DNA of 64,000 bases, from contig JAMJFZ010000818.1 in NCBI GenBank assembly GCA_026225945.1, forward strand, positions 5,540,001 through 5,604,000, written 5' to 3'. A program made the translations under genes and the position numbers. The notes below the pieces were generated by a model. It had not been told where the DNA came from. It did not search any database and was given only the letters and a program-made list of their open reading frames with translations. This stretch comes from Cricetomys ansorgei (Eukaryota > Chordata > Mammalia > Rodentia > Nesomyidae). Positions 1-10,845 of the stretch are shown piece by piece. How positions within the stretch are numbered: position 1 is the first letter of the stretch; each line of letters begins with the position of its first letter.

Positions 1-497
1 AGAGTAATGGACTTCTAACGACACGTATATGCTGTATTTAGGGAGGAAGTGTGCAACTGACTTTGAGAGGCATCTAAGGATAGGTGAGCTGGGGGAAGAG
101 CAAGGGACGGGGGATGAACAGATGGGCGCTGGAAGCAGACACAGTGAGATGCGGGACGCAGGATGGAGGTGGAGGCATAAAGGCATTTCTGCCTACTGTT
201 ACTTCAGCCCTTTTTGTGTCTTAGGATGTTTGTAATGAGGCTGAAAAAAATATTGATTTTGTTCACTTATAATTTGTTTACTGCACATTATAATTTGATT
301 TTAAACGTTGAAATATTAAACGGCTAGAAATGGTGGGGTTAAACTCAATCACAACAGATTGGGCTTATTTGTGAACGAACAGAGCAGGAGGAACTGCTAA
401 TCTTTATCATTATTGAGATGAAGTTCAAAGGTGATCAAGCTACTGTCGAAATGAACGAGAAGAATACACGACATTCTCAGAATACATGAGGATTATT
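1..497. other. Single-copy sequence, no gene recognised
   Basis: No SINE, LTR or tandem repeat is evident here. The right half is AT-rich. Open frames are short and have no protein-like features. Confidence 0.5.
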
Positions 498-862
498 ATT
501 TTTTGCATGTGTGTGCGTGTGTGTGGTGTACCTGCACGTGAATATAGGTGTTTGCATGTGTGGACACACGTATGTATTTGTGTGCACGTGTACACGAATG
601 TCCACGCATATGGAGGCCACAGGTTGACACTGAGTGTCAATCTCTTTCCTCTGTATGTATTGGTGCTGGGTCTCTCACTGTAGCTCAGAGCTCATTGATT
701 CAGCTAGTCTAGCTAGCCAGCTTGCTCTGGGGACTCTAGTCTCTGCTTCCTGTGCCCTGGGATTACAGAGGGGCCATTGCTCCCACCTAGCATTTACAGG
801 GGTGCTAGGGATTTGAACTTTGGTCCTCAGCTTTACCTGCTGAGCCATCTCCAGATCTGAGG
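498..862 (-). repeat. B3-family SINE, antisense
   Basis: Read on the plus strand, a GT-rich tail is followed by 'ggaggccacaggttgacac', a 'gggtctctcactg' block, a 'ctagctagccagc' block, and an end at 'tgctgagccatctcc', which is the reverse complement of the tRNA-derived B3 head with its A-box region. It is old and diverged. The flanking unique sequence gives no clear target duplication. Confidence 0.75.
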
Positions 863-1140
863 TGCATTTTTAAAATGTAGTTTCTAAACAGTGCCCTATG
901 TTGACATGGGAGATGGCACCGGCCCTAGGAAATAAGATCTCACCTTTGGAATCCTATCACCTGACCAGTGACAGGTCCCATCTCTGCCACTTAAGAAGAA
1001 AGAAACACCACATAAACTCTGGGCAGAGAATCAAAGTAAGGCCAGAAAGCTGCAGGCAGTCCCAGTTAATTTTAAACACATCATCCCACAACACATTCCA
1101 TATGGCTATACTATTAAACACATATAGAAGGTGATGGTAA
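863..1140. other. Single-copy sequence
   Basis: Nothing is recognised between the B3 and the B2 remnant. Confidence 0.4.
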
Positions 1141-1275
1141 TGCTTATTTATTCATTTTAATTTATGTGTGCATGCTACGTATGTACAGGTGCCCAAGGAG
1201 TCAGAAGCCCCTGGATCTGGAGTTACATGCAGATGTGAGCAGATGTGGGTATTAGGACCCATTGACAATAACATT
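1141..1275 (-). repeat. B2-related SINE remnant, antisense
   Basis: An AT-rich tail ('ttatttattcattttaattt') precedes 'caggtgcccaaggagtcag' and 'ggatctggagttacatgcag', the reverse of the B2 3' half. The tRNA-like head is missing, so this copy is 5' truncated or eroded. Confidence 0.6.
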
Positions 1276-1800
1276 TCAAACACTATGTTGATAAAGCTTG
1301 GTGGTCCAGTCTTACTTTGTGTTCTGCTAATTAGAAGGGCTTACTTCTGAGTCTCTTTGCAGTGAGCCTGGATCCCCTCTGCTACATAACTGCCTGCCTC
1401 AGCTGCAAATGAAGATGGACACAGGTGTACCCAACTGGCAGCTCACTGGCCACAGGGGCATTGCAGACATGGAGGGTGGCTCCTGATAAGTTCCCAACAA
1501 AACTAAGAGCAATTTCCCCTCAATTTCCTCAGTAATTGTGTTTGTGTAAATTTTATGCTAAGAATTCATAGCGAAATGCTGTTTGTTAATATGTGAGAAG
1601 AAAAGAAAGAAAGGCTCAGGTATTGATGAATAGAGTTCACATTGCCTGAGTCTGTTGTCTGCAGACACACCATGGGGCAGGGATAGGAGAAGGCAGGAGC
1701 CACTCCTCATATTGGTGGCTGTGGGACTGGGACATGAGTTCTTGCCTGGTTCCTGGCCTTTCAATGGTCACTGTTACTAGGGTCTCCCAGATACCCTCAC
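1276..1800. other. Single-copy sequence
   Basis: No repeats, exons or regulatory signals are recognised in this interval. Confidence 0.4.
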
Positions 1801-1802
1801 AG

Positions 1803-2015
1803 GAGTCTGGGGTGATGCTCAGTCAGAAAAATGCTTGCCATGCAAACGTGAAGACCTGAGTTCCGTTCCCTGGTACACACATAAAAGTCAGATGTGGTGG
1901 CAAATCCTCAGCACTGGGGAGACAGAGCCTGTCGCAGAAGAACAAGGTGGATGGATGGCATCCTGAGAAACAGCAGCCAAGGCTGACCTCTTACACTCCG
2001 TGTATACAAACATGA

Positions 2016-2017
<2 letters not shown>
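1803..2017 (+). repeat. B3-family SINE
   Basis: The head 'ctggggtgatgctcagtcag' is followed by 'gacctgagttccgttccct' (B-box region), 'cagatgtggtggcaaat' and 'cagcactggggagacagag', and the element runs directly into a CA microsatellite. This fits the B3 layout of tRNA head, body and CA-rich tail. Confidence 0.7.

Positions 2018-2065
<48 letters not shown>
2018..2065. repeat. (CA)n microsatellite
   Basis: About 24 CA units immediately follow the 3' end of a sense B3, so it probably grew from the CA-rich SINE tail. Reading frames through it give only Cys-Val or His-Thr runs and are not genes. Confidence 0.95.
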
Positions 2066-2068
<3 letters not shown>

Positions 2069-3066
2069 GTACCCCAACAAACCACAATAATCCAGCACCT
2101 CCAAAAGGAGGCAGCATCCCTCCATTGAAATCCACTGAGCTACACCGAAGGGGTTATTTCAGGAACATTTAGATTTTAGTGGCAGAAGTGTATTGCCCAG
2201 ACAGAATTGGAAGGGTATCACTTGCTCACTCTGGAGCCATTTAATGTAAAACTACAGTCAACTTCGGCACACAGTTTCTGGATAAATTGTGTTTGAAATC
2301 ACCCAGACCCACGAAGGCATGCTGGGAGTCACAGGCACTGCTGAGGTTTGTGACTACGGTTCACTACAGGGACAGCATTTCAAATGGCAGCTAAAGGTCT
2401 GTCGCCCCACAGAAACAGTATCTGTTGTTTGCCTAAGGCTGGATTTACACCACTGAGCCCAGAGTGAAAACCCAAACAATCTGCTATTCAAAATCCAAGC
2501 AAACATAAAAGTGAGTGCCGTCCTTGCCGCTATGCGTTCTTACAATTTTTGTTATCAATTTTCCCATCATCCCGTCTGGTCCCTCCTGATTTCCTATTCT
2601 TACCGTTTCCATCTCTGAGCTTTGGCCATGCCATGCTGCACCTGGTGTCCCCATGGAGGTCTGTGTCATTAGACTCTGGGTCACTCCCATGTCTCCTGCT
2701 CCCTTCCTCCGCATCTCAAGTGCCTTTTCTCTTTGCCTTCTCCTGTCTCTTCTTCATCCCCCCAGCACCCCTGTACAGTGATCAACTTTATTTTTTTAAA
2801 GGCAAGAGGAGATGAAATGTCACAGGAATTTGTTTGTTCAGATGAGACACCATCAAATAACTCAACACAGTATGGGACGAGATGAAACCGTGCTTTGATC
2901 AAAGCAAAACCTACTAGATTATTCAAAAGAATAAATGGACAAAAACCAGCCGATTTAAAATGTCATGTGTAACGTGGCAATCAGAAATGCTAGCGATGGA
3001 AAGGCTCTATTCATTCCGTGTTGCAGACTCACAAAAATGCATAAATGCTTCCATAACAATTAGATG
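2066..3066. other. Single-copy sequence, 1.0 kb
   Basis: Repeat-free by eye. A pyrimidine-rich stretch lies at about 2545-2780. The open frames have no recognisable domain or start context. Confidence 0.45.
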
Positions 3067-3420
3067 TACTTGGGCTGGAGAGATGGCTCCAGGGTAAGGT
3101 GCTTATCCGGCAAGCACAAGGACCCAAGTTCAATCCCCAGCACCCATGTAAAAAAAGATAGATTGAAACAGGCATGGTGGTGCATGTCTTTAACCTCAGC
3201 ACTGGGGATGTGCAGACAGATGGGTCCCAGAAGCTCATAGGCCAACCAACCTAGCCTAATGGATGAGTCCCAGGCCAGTGAGAGACATTGTCTCAAAAAA
3301 ACAAGATGGATAGCTCCCAAGGAACAAGATCTGAGATGCTGTTCTCTACCTTCCACATACATGTGTACCTATGTGACTACACATCCAGTCTTATATGAAG
3401 ACCCATATACAAGCACACAC
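3067..3420 (+). repeat. B3-family SINE, near full length
   Basis: It begins 'tgggctggagagatggctcc', followed by 'gttcaatccccagcaccca', an A-rich bridge, 'caggcatggtggtgcatg', 'cagcactggggatgtgcag', 'ccaggccagtgagagacatt' and a CA/TG-rich tail. All B3 blocks are in order. Confidence 0.85.
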
Positions 3421-3640
3421 ATGCATGGATGTATACACAAAGTTAACCACACTTACGTCATCTAACCCCCTAGGTATATATCTAAGTGAAAAGAAACATC
3501 TCCAGCGGCATCGTCCATCCCCTCACAACACTGAAAGACTGCTCAGCAGAAGGACTGAGACCAAGATGCAGCAGCCAGCCGCAAGTAAGTCCTAAACCAC
3601 AGCAACCCCAGAAGTGCCGACTCAGACAGCAAGAAGACAT

Positions 3641-3864
3641 CTTTGTGTGCATGACTATTTTGGATACAGGGTCTCAGGTTTCCCACAGTGGCCTTGACTT
3701 CACTGTAGAGCCGAGAGTGCCCTTGGACTTCTGCCCCCACTTGCTGACTGCTGGGATTACAGGCACCGCCACTGCCACACCTGGTTTATTCGGAGCTTGG
3801 GATGGAACCTAGGACTTCATGAGCGTTGGGCAGGTACTCCACCAACTGAGCTGCATCCCGACCC
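3641..3864 (-). repeat. B4 (ID_B1) SINE, antisense
   Basis: Reverse order of a B4: a B1-like half ('tacagggtctcagg', 'tgctgggattacaggc') is followed by the ID-like half ('gggatggaacctaggactt', 'caactgagctgcatccc'). The composite of 7SL-derived and tRNA-derived halves is diagnostic. Confidence 0.8.
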
Positions 3865-3899
3865 AAGAATACCATCTTACATGCATGCTGCTAAGTAGA

Positions 3900-4140
3900 A
3901 GCCCTCAAAAGCAGTGTCTTGTATGATCCCATTAATATGAGCCAAACTGTCAGGTGAGCACGTGGCAGCAGTCACAGCACGAGAAGGGGAAGGCTGACTG
4001 TGAAGGGACCTCTGGGAGGTTCCTAGGTGACAGGTCCGTCCATAAGTCAGCACAAGGATGGAGACATGGCACTATGCCTTTGTCAATCCCACAAGACTGC
4101 ACACCGGAAAGAGGACGCCGTACTGTGTGCAAATAGGAAT
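3900..4140 (+). repeat. Possible ancient L1M 3'-UTR fragment
   Basis: 'cttgtatgatcccattaata', then a GGGA-rich stretch and 'gactgcacaccggaaag', lie in the same order as in old mammalian L1 3' ends. Similarity is weak and interrupted. It could be chance. Confidence 0.3.
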
Positions 4141-4615
4141 ACACAAAACCAACCATAGCACTGGGAGATCCAGGACGGAGCAACGGTGATGGGTGAGGAC
4201 CAGAGGAAACACTGGGGTCTGTGGGAACCTGGCTCGGCTGAGGAGAAGGAGCTGACCTAACTAAATTGGCCATGCAGTGTTTTGCCACATTATTTTAAAG
4301 CTAAAGTAGCCGTGCATAAATACTGTATCCCGGGTGCCGTATGAGCTTCTCGCAGGGGTCTGAGTTAGCACTTCTAAAAGCAGTTGATGAGTATGCCGGG
4401 GCGAAACAAGCGGATAGATCATGCGTAATGGGAGTCGGGCTTCTCACTGTCAGAGGGAGAAATTACAAATAAAAAGCGGAGGGAAACAGGCTGAACTCTG
4501 TGCTACCGATGCGAGTGGGAGTACTTACGTCAATTACCAACTGTTTTTAAATGCACAAGGACAGGCACAAACAGAATAAACAGGCTGCATGCGAGCCTGA
4601 CTCAGAAGACACACG
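4141..4615. other. Single-copy sequence
   Basis: No recognised repeat or gene. CpG is slightly higher than in the neighbours (for example 4320-4440), but this is no CpG island. Confidence 0.4.
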
Positions 4616-4806
4616 GTAGGGGCTGGACAGAAGGCTCAGTGCTCTTGCAGAAGACCAGAATTCAGTTTCCAGAAACCACATTGGTGGCTCACAACTACCC
4701 TTAGCTCCAGCTTCTGGAGTGAATCTTCTGGATTCTATGGGCACTGCACTCACACAGAGATACACATGTATAAACATAATTAACAATTAATCTTAAAAAA
4801 CAAAAC
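4616..4806 (+). repeat. B2 SINE
   Basis: 'tagggctggacagaaggctc', 'gtggctcacaactaccctta' and 'cttctggattctatgggcac', with an A-rich tail at 'aatcttaaaaaacaaaaca', follow the B2 consensus order. Moderately diverged. Confidence 0.85.
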
Positions 4807-5003
4807 ATGGTAACTGGGTAATTCTGTTCACAGACAAACCAGAAGCAGACCCATACTTGGCACCCGGATCTCATCTTTTACCCTATTTTCAACTAAAATC
4901 AGCACGAGTTGCTTTTTGTTTATGTGATGGTTTGAATGAGCATGGCCCCCCATAGGCTTGTTATATGAGTGCTGGGCATTAAACTCACATCTATATGATG
5001 ACT

Positions 5004-5415
5004 TAATTTTATTTCTGTTGCTGTGACAAATATTCTAACAAAAAGCAATATAGGGGAGGAAAGAGTTCATAGCTTGCAGTTCCAAGTTACACTCCAGCTT
5101 TTTAGGGAAGTGAAGGTAAGAACTCAATTGAGCAGGTGGTCACCTCACATCCACAGTCAAGGCACAGAGAGACTAAATGCACCCTTGTCTCTTCCTTTCT
5201 CAGCTTGCTTTCCCCTCTCATATTGTTCAGGATCCTCATGCCTAGGGAATGGTGCTGCCCACAGTGGTCTGGGTCTTCCTACGTCAATTAATAATCAAGA
5301 TATCCCCCCACAGACATGCTTGCAGGCTAATCTGATCTAGGTAATTCCTCATTAAATCTCTTTCCTCAGGTGATGCTAGGTTGTGTCAAGTTGACAGTTA
5401 AAACTAACCATATCA
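5004..5415 (-). repeat. Rodent MaLR-like LTR, antisense
   Basis: It opens 'atttctgttgctgtgacaaa' and later has 'tagggaatggtgctgcccac' and 'gtcaagttgacagttaaaac'. The same family recurs at 19.0, 25.3 and 38.2 kb. In the sense direction it would carry a TATA-like box and a poly(A) signal. I cannot assign the Repbase name. Confidence 0.6.
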
Positions 5416-5642
5416 AGTGCTTTACTGATTAAGCTAACTCCTGGGCCCGAAGCACAATCTTACAGAAGTGGCTGGCTTCAATCTGTATGTGATATATGAA
5501 TGAGCCTGGAAAGTGTGTACTGTCAGAGAAATACCAGAGAGGAGTGCTAAGACAAGAGGCAATAGTGTGTCATGATGTGGCCCATAATAGGATACTTCTC
5601 AACTTACATTCCCACATCTTCCCAAGGCAATAGAAACTTGGG

Positions 5643-5847
5643 CAGTGGTCTCCCTAATGCTGAGACCCTTTAATACAGTTCCTCACATTGTGATGACACT
5701 CCCCCCCAACCATAAAATTATTTTTGTTGCTACTTCATAACTGTAATTTTGCTACTGTTAGGAACCATAATGTAAATATCTGATATGAAGATGGTCTTGG
5801 GAGACTCCTGTGAAAGGGTCATTAGACCCACAGATTGAGAACTACTG
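5643..5847. mobile_element. URR1 hAT-Charlie MITE
   Basis: A non-autonomous rodent hAT element. Its left end reads 'cagtggtctcc', a degraded form of the cagtggttctcaacc terminal inverted repeat, and its right end is 'attgagaactactg'. The body includes 'ttgctacttcataactgtaa'. The 8-bp flanks aacttggg and aactagag agree at six of eight positions, consistent with a hAT target duplication. No transposase is present. Confidence 0.9.
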
Positions 5848-6700
5848 AACTAGAGGAAACCTATTATGCTCTCAAGCCTATGGTAGAGCATTCTTCATCC
5901 AGTGAGCTGCTGAACCTGCATAAAAGGACTTGTCTAATATAGTCCTGTGTACTCCTAGAGGTTCCTGGTTTACCTTATCAGATTATAGTCCCAAGCTTCC
6001 ATAGTAGTGCCAGAGCTACCCTATAATCTCACTAGAAAAGGGGAGAAATATTTAGCCACCTTTTGAGCCACCAAAACTTGAGAGCCCCCAAAATAGTATA
6101 TATATGGCTAGTGTTATGACTTAGTTGAGACTCTTTCTAGAGGAGCCTGTACCCAAACTTGTGTGTGTTTTATTTCCTCCAAGTCTCCCTTGAGAAGCCA
6201 GTACCCACACAAGGTATGCTTTCTGCACTGGGCTTTGAGAAGTGCATGTACACACACACCTCCCCCCTCACAGACTGCAGTCTTTTTCTCCTAAGATATT
6301 AAGATGCCTTTAGTAAAATCTCCAGCTCTGCTTCACACTAGCTAGCCCCAAAATTCTTTTCTGTTTCGAAGCCATGGCTCAGATTCAGCCCGAGTCAAGG
6401 TCCTTAACAGATTACGGGAATGCCTTAGCTATCAAAGGTGACTGTGTAGGGCTGTGTCTCTGTCCCCTTCCTGCTGATACTACCTTGCCAAGTGACTGTT
6501 CCCTACAGTGCCGACCCTGGTGAGGGACTCTCCCATTTCCAAGCAGCAATCTTGGAAGAGCTTTGGTGGGAGGAGTTTGGGAACAGGTGGAGGTGGGTGT
6601 GTGGGTAGGATGGGCAGAAAGACAGCAGGATGGATGCTGGCTTTTGATTAAAAGATAACTCCTCTTGAAAGGACACAGTGTTAGCCATGGATGCTTTCCA
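5848..6700. other. Single-copy sequence; possible degraded LTR near 6.1 kb
   Basis: Mostly unassigned. A 'gtatatatatggc' box at about 6099, with 'gttttatttcctcc' downstream, resembles U3/R spacing of an LTR, but termini and family cannot be identified. Confidence 0.25.
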
Positions 6701-7307
6701 CAGGGTTCGCGCCACCCGCTTTCCACATCTTAATGTTCTCTGCAAGTTTGCTCTCTAGCCACCTGTAGCAGCTTGCCTAGCTGTCTGGATTTCAGAGGAA
6801 ATATTAATACAGACTAAATTAGCCAATGTAAAATTAAATTATTCCGACAGAACAGCAAGCAAAATTTGCCAAAGGAAGCAATAAATTAAGAAACCTTCTT
6901 AAAAATGCAATATTCAATTATAACTCAAATAAATCCCTAGGGTAGGAACCAAGACAATTGTATTAAACGTAATATAAATTTCTCAGAAAAAAAAGAATTG
7001 CAGTTCTGTGGAATAAAAACCTCTCCAGGAGCCAACTTCATTAGCCACTGTAACATCAAAGACTCCTGGAGGGAACAGCTTAATCCAAAACATCTTTCAC
7101 AACCAATTTCCATATGGCCTGGTCATTTGCTTTCATGGTTCGGGCAGAAGGCCTGAGGGGCAGCCTGGGGGAGGGCCCAGCAATGTCCCTTTGTTCTTCT
7201 CACAGAGAGCTCCTTGTCCAACAAATACTTCTTCTTATTTTTTTTTCCCTAATTTCCCTTTCCTTCAATTTATTTTATAGGAAATGATAAATTCTTGCAG
7301 ACACACT
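6701..7307. other. AT-rich repeat-free block, conserved-element candidate
   Basis: From 6780 to 7140 the sequence is AT-rich, with several TTAAT/ATTAA motifs ('aaattaaattattccgacag'), and no SINE debris. This texture is common in conserved non-coding DNA, but conservation cannot be tested here. Confidence 0.25.
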
Positions 7308-7668
7308 TTTTTTTAATGAATATGTGTTTTTTTTTTAATGGGTATGTGGTGTACATAAATTCATGCATGCTTTTGGGTGTGCTTATATGTATGTGAAGGC
7401 CCAAGGCAATGTTGAGAATTATCCTGGATCGATTTTCTACCCTATTCACTGATCCAGGGTCTCTCAATCAAACTCAGAGCTCACCAGTATGGCTAGTCCT
7501 GCTAGCCAGCTTCTCTTCTGAGACCTCTGAGTTCTCTGTCTTCTAAGGTTGAAATGACAGGTGGACTGCTAAAACCATTTGGCATTTACATGAGTTTTGG
7601 GGGATCTGAATTCTGGTCCTCACATTTTGGGAGCAAATGCTTTAACTGTTGAGCTATCTCCCCTCACA
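7308..7668 (-). repeat. B3-family SINE, antisense
   Basis: GT-rich tail, 'tatgtgaaggcccaaggca', 'cagggtctctcaatcaaact', 'ctagtcctgctagccagctt' and the head 'ttgagctatctcccc' in reverse order. It abuts a second antisense B3. Confidence 0.75.
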
Positions 7669-8157
7669 GACATGTTTTGTGAGCAGGCACACATGTGTCT
7701 GTGTGCATGTGTGCATGTGGTATGTTTGTATGCATGCCTCTCTGTGTGTGTGTGTGTGTGTGTGTACATGCACACCTGTGCACGCATCTCACACACTTGC
7801 TCAGACACATGCATGTGGAGATCAGAAGTCAATCTGGGTTTTTCCTTGGGTACCTTCTGCATTTTGTTTCAGATAGCATCTCTCAATGGCTTAGAACTTC
7901 ACCAAGTGGGCTAGGCCAGCTGGCCAGCGAGTTTCCTGAAACCTACCTATTTCCACCTCCCTTCAAATCATCACTGGGATTACATCACTGAGATTACATC
8001 ACTGGGATTACAGTGGGATTACATCACTAGGATTACATTAGGATTACATCACTGGGAATACCACCATGTCTGACATTTTATGTGGGCTCTGGGGATCTGA
8101 ACTCAGGTTGTGAGTTGTGAGGCAAGTGTTATACCAACTGCCATCTCCTCAGCCCTC
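7669..8157 (-). repeat. B3-family SINE, antisense, with internal expansion
   Basis: A TG-rich tail with (TG)n at 7743-7765, 'tgtggagatcagaagtcaat', 'ggccagctggccagcgagtt' and the head 'actgccatctcctcagccc'. It is about 100 bp longer than usual because of a tandem array at 7969-8060 inside the body. Confidence 0.8.
7969..8060. repeat. 14-bp tandem array inside a B3
   Basis: About seven tandem variants of 'catcactgggatta', with two 11-bp short units, replace the single B3 block 'cagcactgggattacaggc'. It is a local amplification of one SINE segment. Confidence 0.9.
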
Positions 8158-8335
8158 ACAGATATATTTTCAAGTTATATCAAACAGAAGAAACAAAAAT
8201 GGAAAGCACCGAAGCTCTGAGTTCTATGTGCTCTGCAGAAGCACTGTACAAAAGCCATGTCCTAATTTAGGTGAGTCACCCACATATCTCGTTGATGTGA
8301 GAATCCACTGTGGTTAGACATTCATGACTTCTCTG

Positions 8336-8486
8336 GGTTTGAGGGTGTGCCTCAGTTGGGAGAATGCTTGCCTACTATGCAAAGTGAAGTCCCGGGTTTC
8401 ATCCCCAGCCCCGTATGAACTGAGGGTGGTGGTTCATGTCCATGATCCTAGGACAGGAGGCACGAGGATCCCAAGTTCAAGGTCAT
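8336..8486 (+). repeat. B4 SINE, left part
   Basis: ID-like head 'gggtgtgcctcagttgggag' and 'ggtttcatccccagcccc', then the B1-like body up to 'ccaagttcaaggtcat'. The element is split by a B3-like insertion; its right part is at 8832-8925. Confidence 0.75.
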
Positions 8487-8831
8487 TGGGTTTGGGAAGA
8501 TGGCTCAGTGGTCCAAGGGCTTGCTCCATAAGCATGAGAACTGGAGAACTGAATCCCCAGAAACCATGTAAATGCTGAGTGAGCACGGTGGCCCACCTAT
8601 AATTCCAGTCTCCAAAGACAGAGCAAGCTGGCTAGCAAGACTGGCCGTATTAGTGAGCTCTGAGTTTGACTGAGAGACCTTGCCTTACTGGGTAAGGTAG
8701 AAAAGCTATAGAGGATGATTTCTGACATCAATCTTGGGCTAGTACATGCAGGAGTGTACACACACACATACACCTATACACATATGTTCCCACATAGATG
8801 CAAATATGCACACACACAATGAAAATAATTT
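8487..8831 (+). repeat. B3-family SINE nested in a B4
   Basis: 'gggaagatggctcagtgg', 'actgaatccccagaaacca', 'gcaagctggctagcaag' and a CA-rich tail ending in an A-rich run. The flanks 'tcaaggtcat' and 'ttaaggccat' (eight of ten identical) look like its target duplication within the host B4. Confidence 0.75.
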
Positions 8832-8925
8832 AAGGCCATCCTGGGACACAGGGAGTTAGATGACAACCTGGACTTTCTGAGCCTGTTTCAAAAACAAGCA
8901 AACAGCAACAACAACAAAAGCTCCT
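8832..8925 (+). repeat. B4 SINE, right part
   Basis: 'aaggccatcctgggacacag' and 'cctgtttcaaaaacaagc' continue the B4 interrupted at 8486, with an A-rich tail. Confidence 0.65.
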
Positions 8926-9395
8926 CTGGGGTATACAGCTCGACAGACCAGCCTACAGGCTGGGCCTGGCTGAAGGTCTTCTATCTCAGTGTCCCTCTCA
9001 GGAAGGGGCAAGAGCCATCCAGTCTTCGAATAACTTCAACCATGCCAGGTTCAACTCAGTTCTTCCCTACAAAGGGTTAGGGCCTCACACTTCTCTCTCT
9101 GACTCTCCAAGTCACCTTCTACAGCCCAACTCTAGAAACACAGTTCTTCCCGCCTCTGACAGGGTATGCTGTCTTTCCCTTTTTCTTGGTGATGATGCTG
9201 TAGGGAAGAGTGGTTTAAACATCTGCAGTTTCCATGGGAATTCAGAGATCAGGTTCACAAAATGACTCAGTTGAGGTCTGTTTCCATTGCTATAAATTCC
9301 AGCAGGGAAAAAATAAAATAACATTTGAAATGACAATATCATCACTAGCTTCATGACCATTTCTGAAAGCCCCACCTCTCCTCCTCCTCCATTCT
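8926..9395. other. Single-copy sequence
   Basis: Repeat-free. 9180-9370 is AT-rich and lacks SINE debris, a weak conserved-element candidate. Confidence 0.3.
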
Positions 9396-9757
9396 CTAAG
9401 GTGTGCGTGCGTACACACATACATCAATGCACGTGCACACACATGTGCACACACACATCAATGCACGTGCATACAGAGGCCGGCGGAAGATATTGGGGTC
9501 CTGCTCTGTCACTCTCTGCCTTATTCCTTTGAGACAAGGGCTCTTCACTGAGTCTGAAAGTAGCAACCTGCAAGCCTCAGTGGTTCTGTTTCTGCCCTGA
9601 TGACCATGCAATGGTTACAGGCACACATGGCTATAGGTACACATATTAATGAGCACTTATGTATTTTTTTTTAAATGGGTACTGGGGATTTGAACTCAGG
9701 TCCCCATTCTTGCATGGCACATGCTCTTAACCAAGAAGCCATCTCCCAAGCTCCACC
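9396..9757 (-). repeat. B3-family SINE, antisense
   Basis: The tail contains a duplicated 'acatcaatgcacgtgca' segment, followed by 'gaggccggcggaagatattg', 'ctctgccttattcctttgag' and the reversed head 'aaccaagaagccatctccca'. Confidence 0.75.
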
Positions 9758-9786
9758 TTTCTCTGAGTTCATCATCACCATCTCAG

Positions 9787-10352
9787 ATTTTTTTAAAAAA
9801 TTATTTATTCTTCTCTTGCTCAATACATTCCCTCCCTTCATTCTGCCCAGCCCTCCCTCCTCCACTTCCCCTTTCCCCACAGTTTATCTCTCCCTCCACT
9901 TCCCTTTAGAAAGGAGCAGGCCTCCCAAGGATCTTAGCCGTACATGGAACAACAGGATGCAGGTAAGGCACCAACCCGCATATCAAGGCTGGATGTGGCA
10001 ACCCAGTAGGAAGGAACACATTCCAAGAGCAGGTAAATGGGTCAGAGGCAAACCCACTCCCACTGTTAGGAGTCCCATAGAAACACTCAGCTATCAACCA
10101 TAACATAAATGCTGGGACCCAGTGCAGACCCAAGCAGGCTCTGTGATCGCCGCCTCAGTCTCTGTGAGCCCCGCTTAGTGGATTCTGTGGGCCATGTTCT
10201 CCTGCTTGTCTTGACTCTCTGATTCTCACAATCCTTTCCCCCTCTCATCTGTGGGGTTCCCCAAGCTCGGTGGGGAGGGATCCCATGGAGATCTCCACTT
10301 CGGACTCTATCTCCACCCAAGTTTTGGCTGTCGGACTCTGCTTCAGATTTCT
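9787..10352 (-). mobile_element. Rodent L1 3' UTR fragment, antisense
   Basis: A T-rich start (reversed poly-A) is followed by a polypyrimidine tract (9825-9905, polypurine in the sense direction) and 'gaaaggagcaggcctcccaa', 'tgttaggagtcccatagaaa' and 'gttttggctgtcggactctg'. This order matches the 3' UTR of muroid Lx/L1 elements. No ORF2 is attached, so the insertion is strongly 5' truncated. Confidence 0.8.
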
Positions 10353-10845
10353 CTTTTATGAGCAGTGAAGTTAAAAGATTTCCTGGAAGTTGAATTCTCC
10401 CCTTATGTTTAATTAGACAACTAGAAACACCAACACTATCTCAATTGCTCTTCTTAGGGTAAACAGAGAGCATTTAGAAAAGTCGAGATCTGAGGTTGGG
10501 ATAACAATGAAAGAAAAGTTCAAGATGCTTGTTACGGCTTGGTTACGACACCGTGAGGAACTGCAAGAGCGGAAGGACAGGCTCGCCACCGGAGGCAACA
10601 GATTCAGTCTTTTGGACACATTGTTTCCCAAGAGTAATGTCCTTACCTTGGAAGATGGGTGTCAGGATCTAGAACAATAAAAATGCAGAGGAGGAAAGGA
10701 ATTCATGGAGTTTTTAAAATTGGGGATTAGGAGAAAAAGAAGAAAAAAAAAGGAATAGTACTGTATAGTCCCAGGTGACAACATCTATGTAAATACCAAA
10801 CTCTCAAAAATATCAAAAGGCTATGCATATAAATGTTGGTTTTTG
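10353..10845. other. Repeat-free block with exon-like signals on both strands
   Basis: Unique sequence with more CpG than its neighbours around 10530-10600. The plus strand has an open frame from 10419 to the stop at 10678-10680 with a possible acceptor at 10456-10457. The minus strand has an acceptor and donor flanking 22 nt (10647-10668). Both are discussed in the findings. Confidence 0.35.
10647..10668 (-). other. Candidate 22-nt microexon
   Basis: Reading the minus strand, a long pyrimidine-rich run ending 'tttttattgttctag' precedes 22 nt ending in CCAAG, followed at once by a near-consensus donor 'gtaagg'. The surroundings are repeat-free. The length is not a multiple of three. It is predicted from splice signals only; no coding meaning or gene is claimed. 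Confidence 0.25.

Noticed and set aside
1888..2135. Minus-strand frames of 65-75 aa through the CA repeat
   Set aside because: They are Cys-Val runs encoded by the (TG)n strand plus B3 sequence. The same applies to frames at 11777, 14582, 15262, 27888, 50180, 51183 and 51527.
3575..3600. Donor-like 'gcaagtaagtcc' as evidence for an exon at 3.5 kb
   Set aside because: No convincing acceptor with a pyrimidine tract lies upstream, and the frame before it includes B3 tail sequence.
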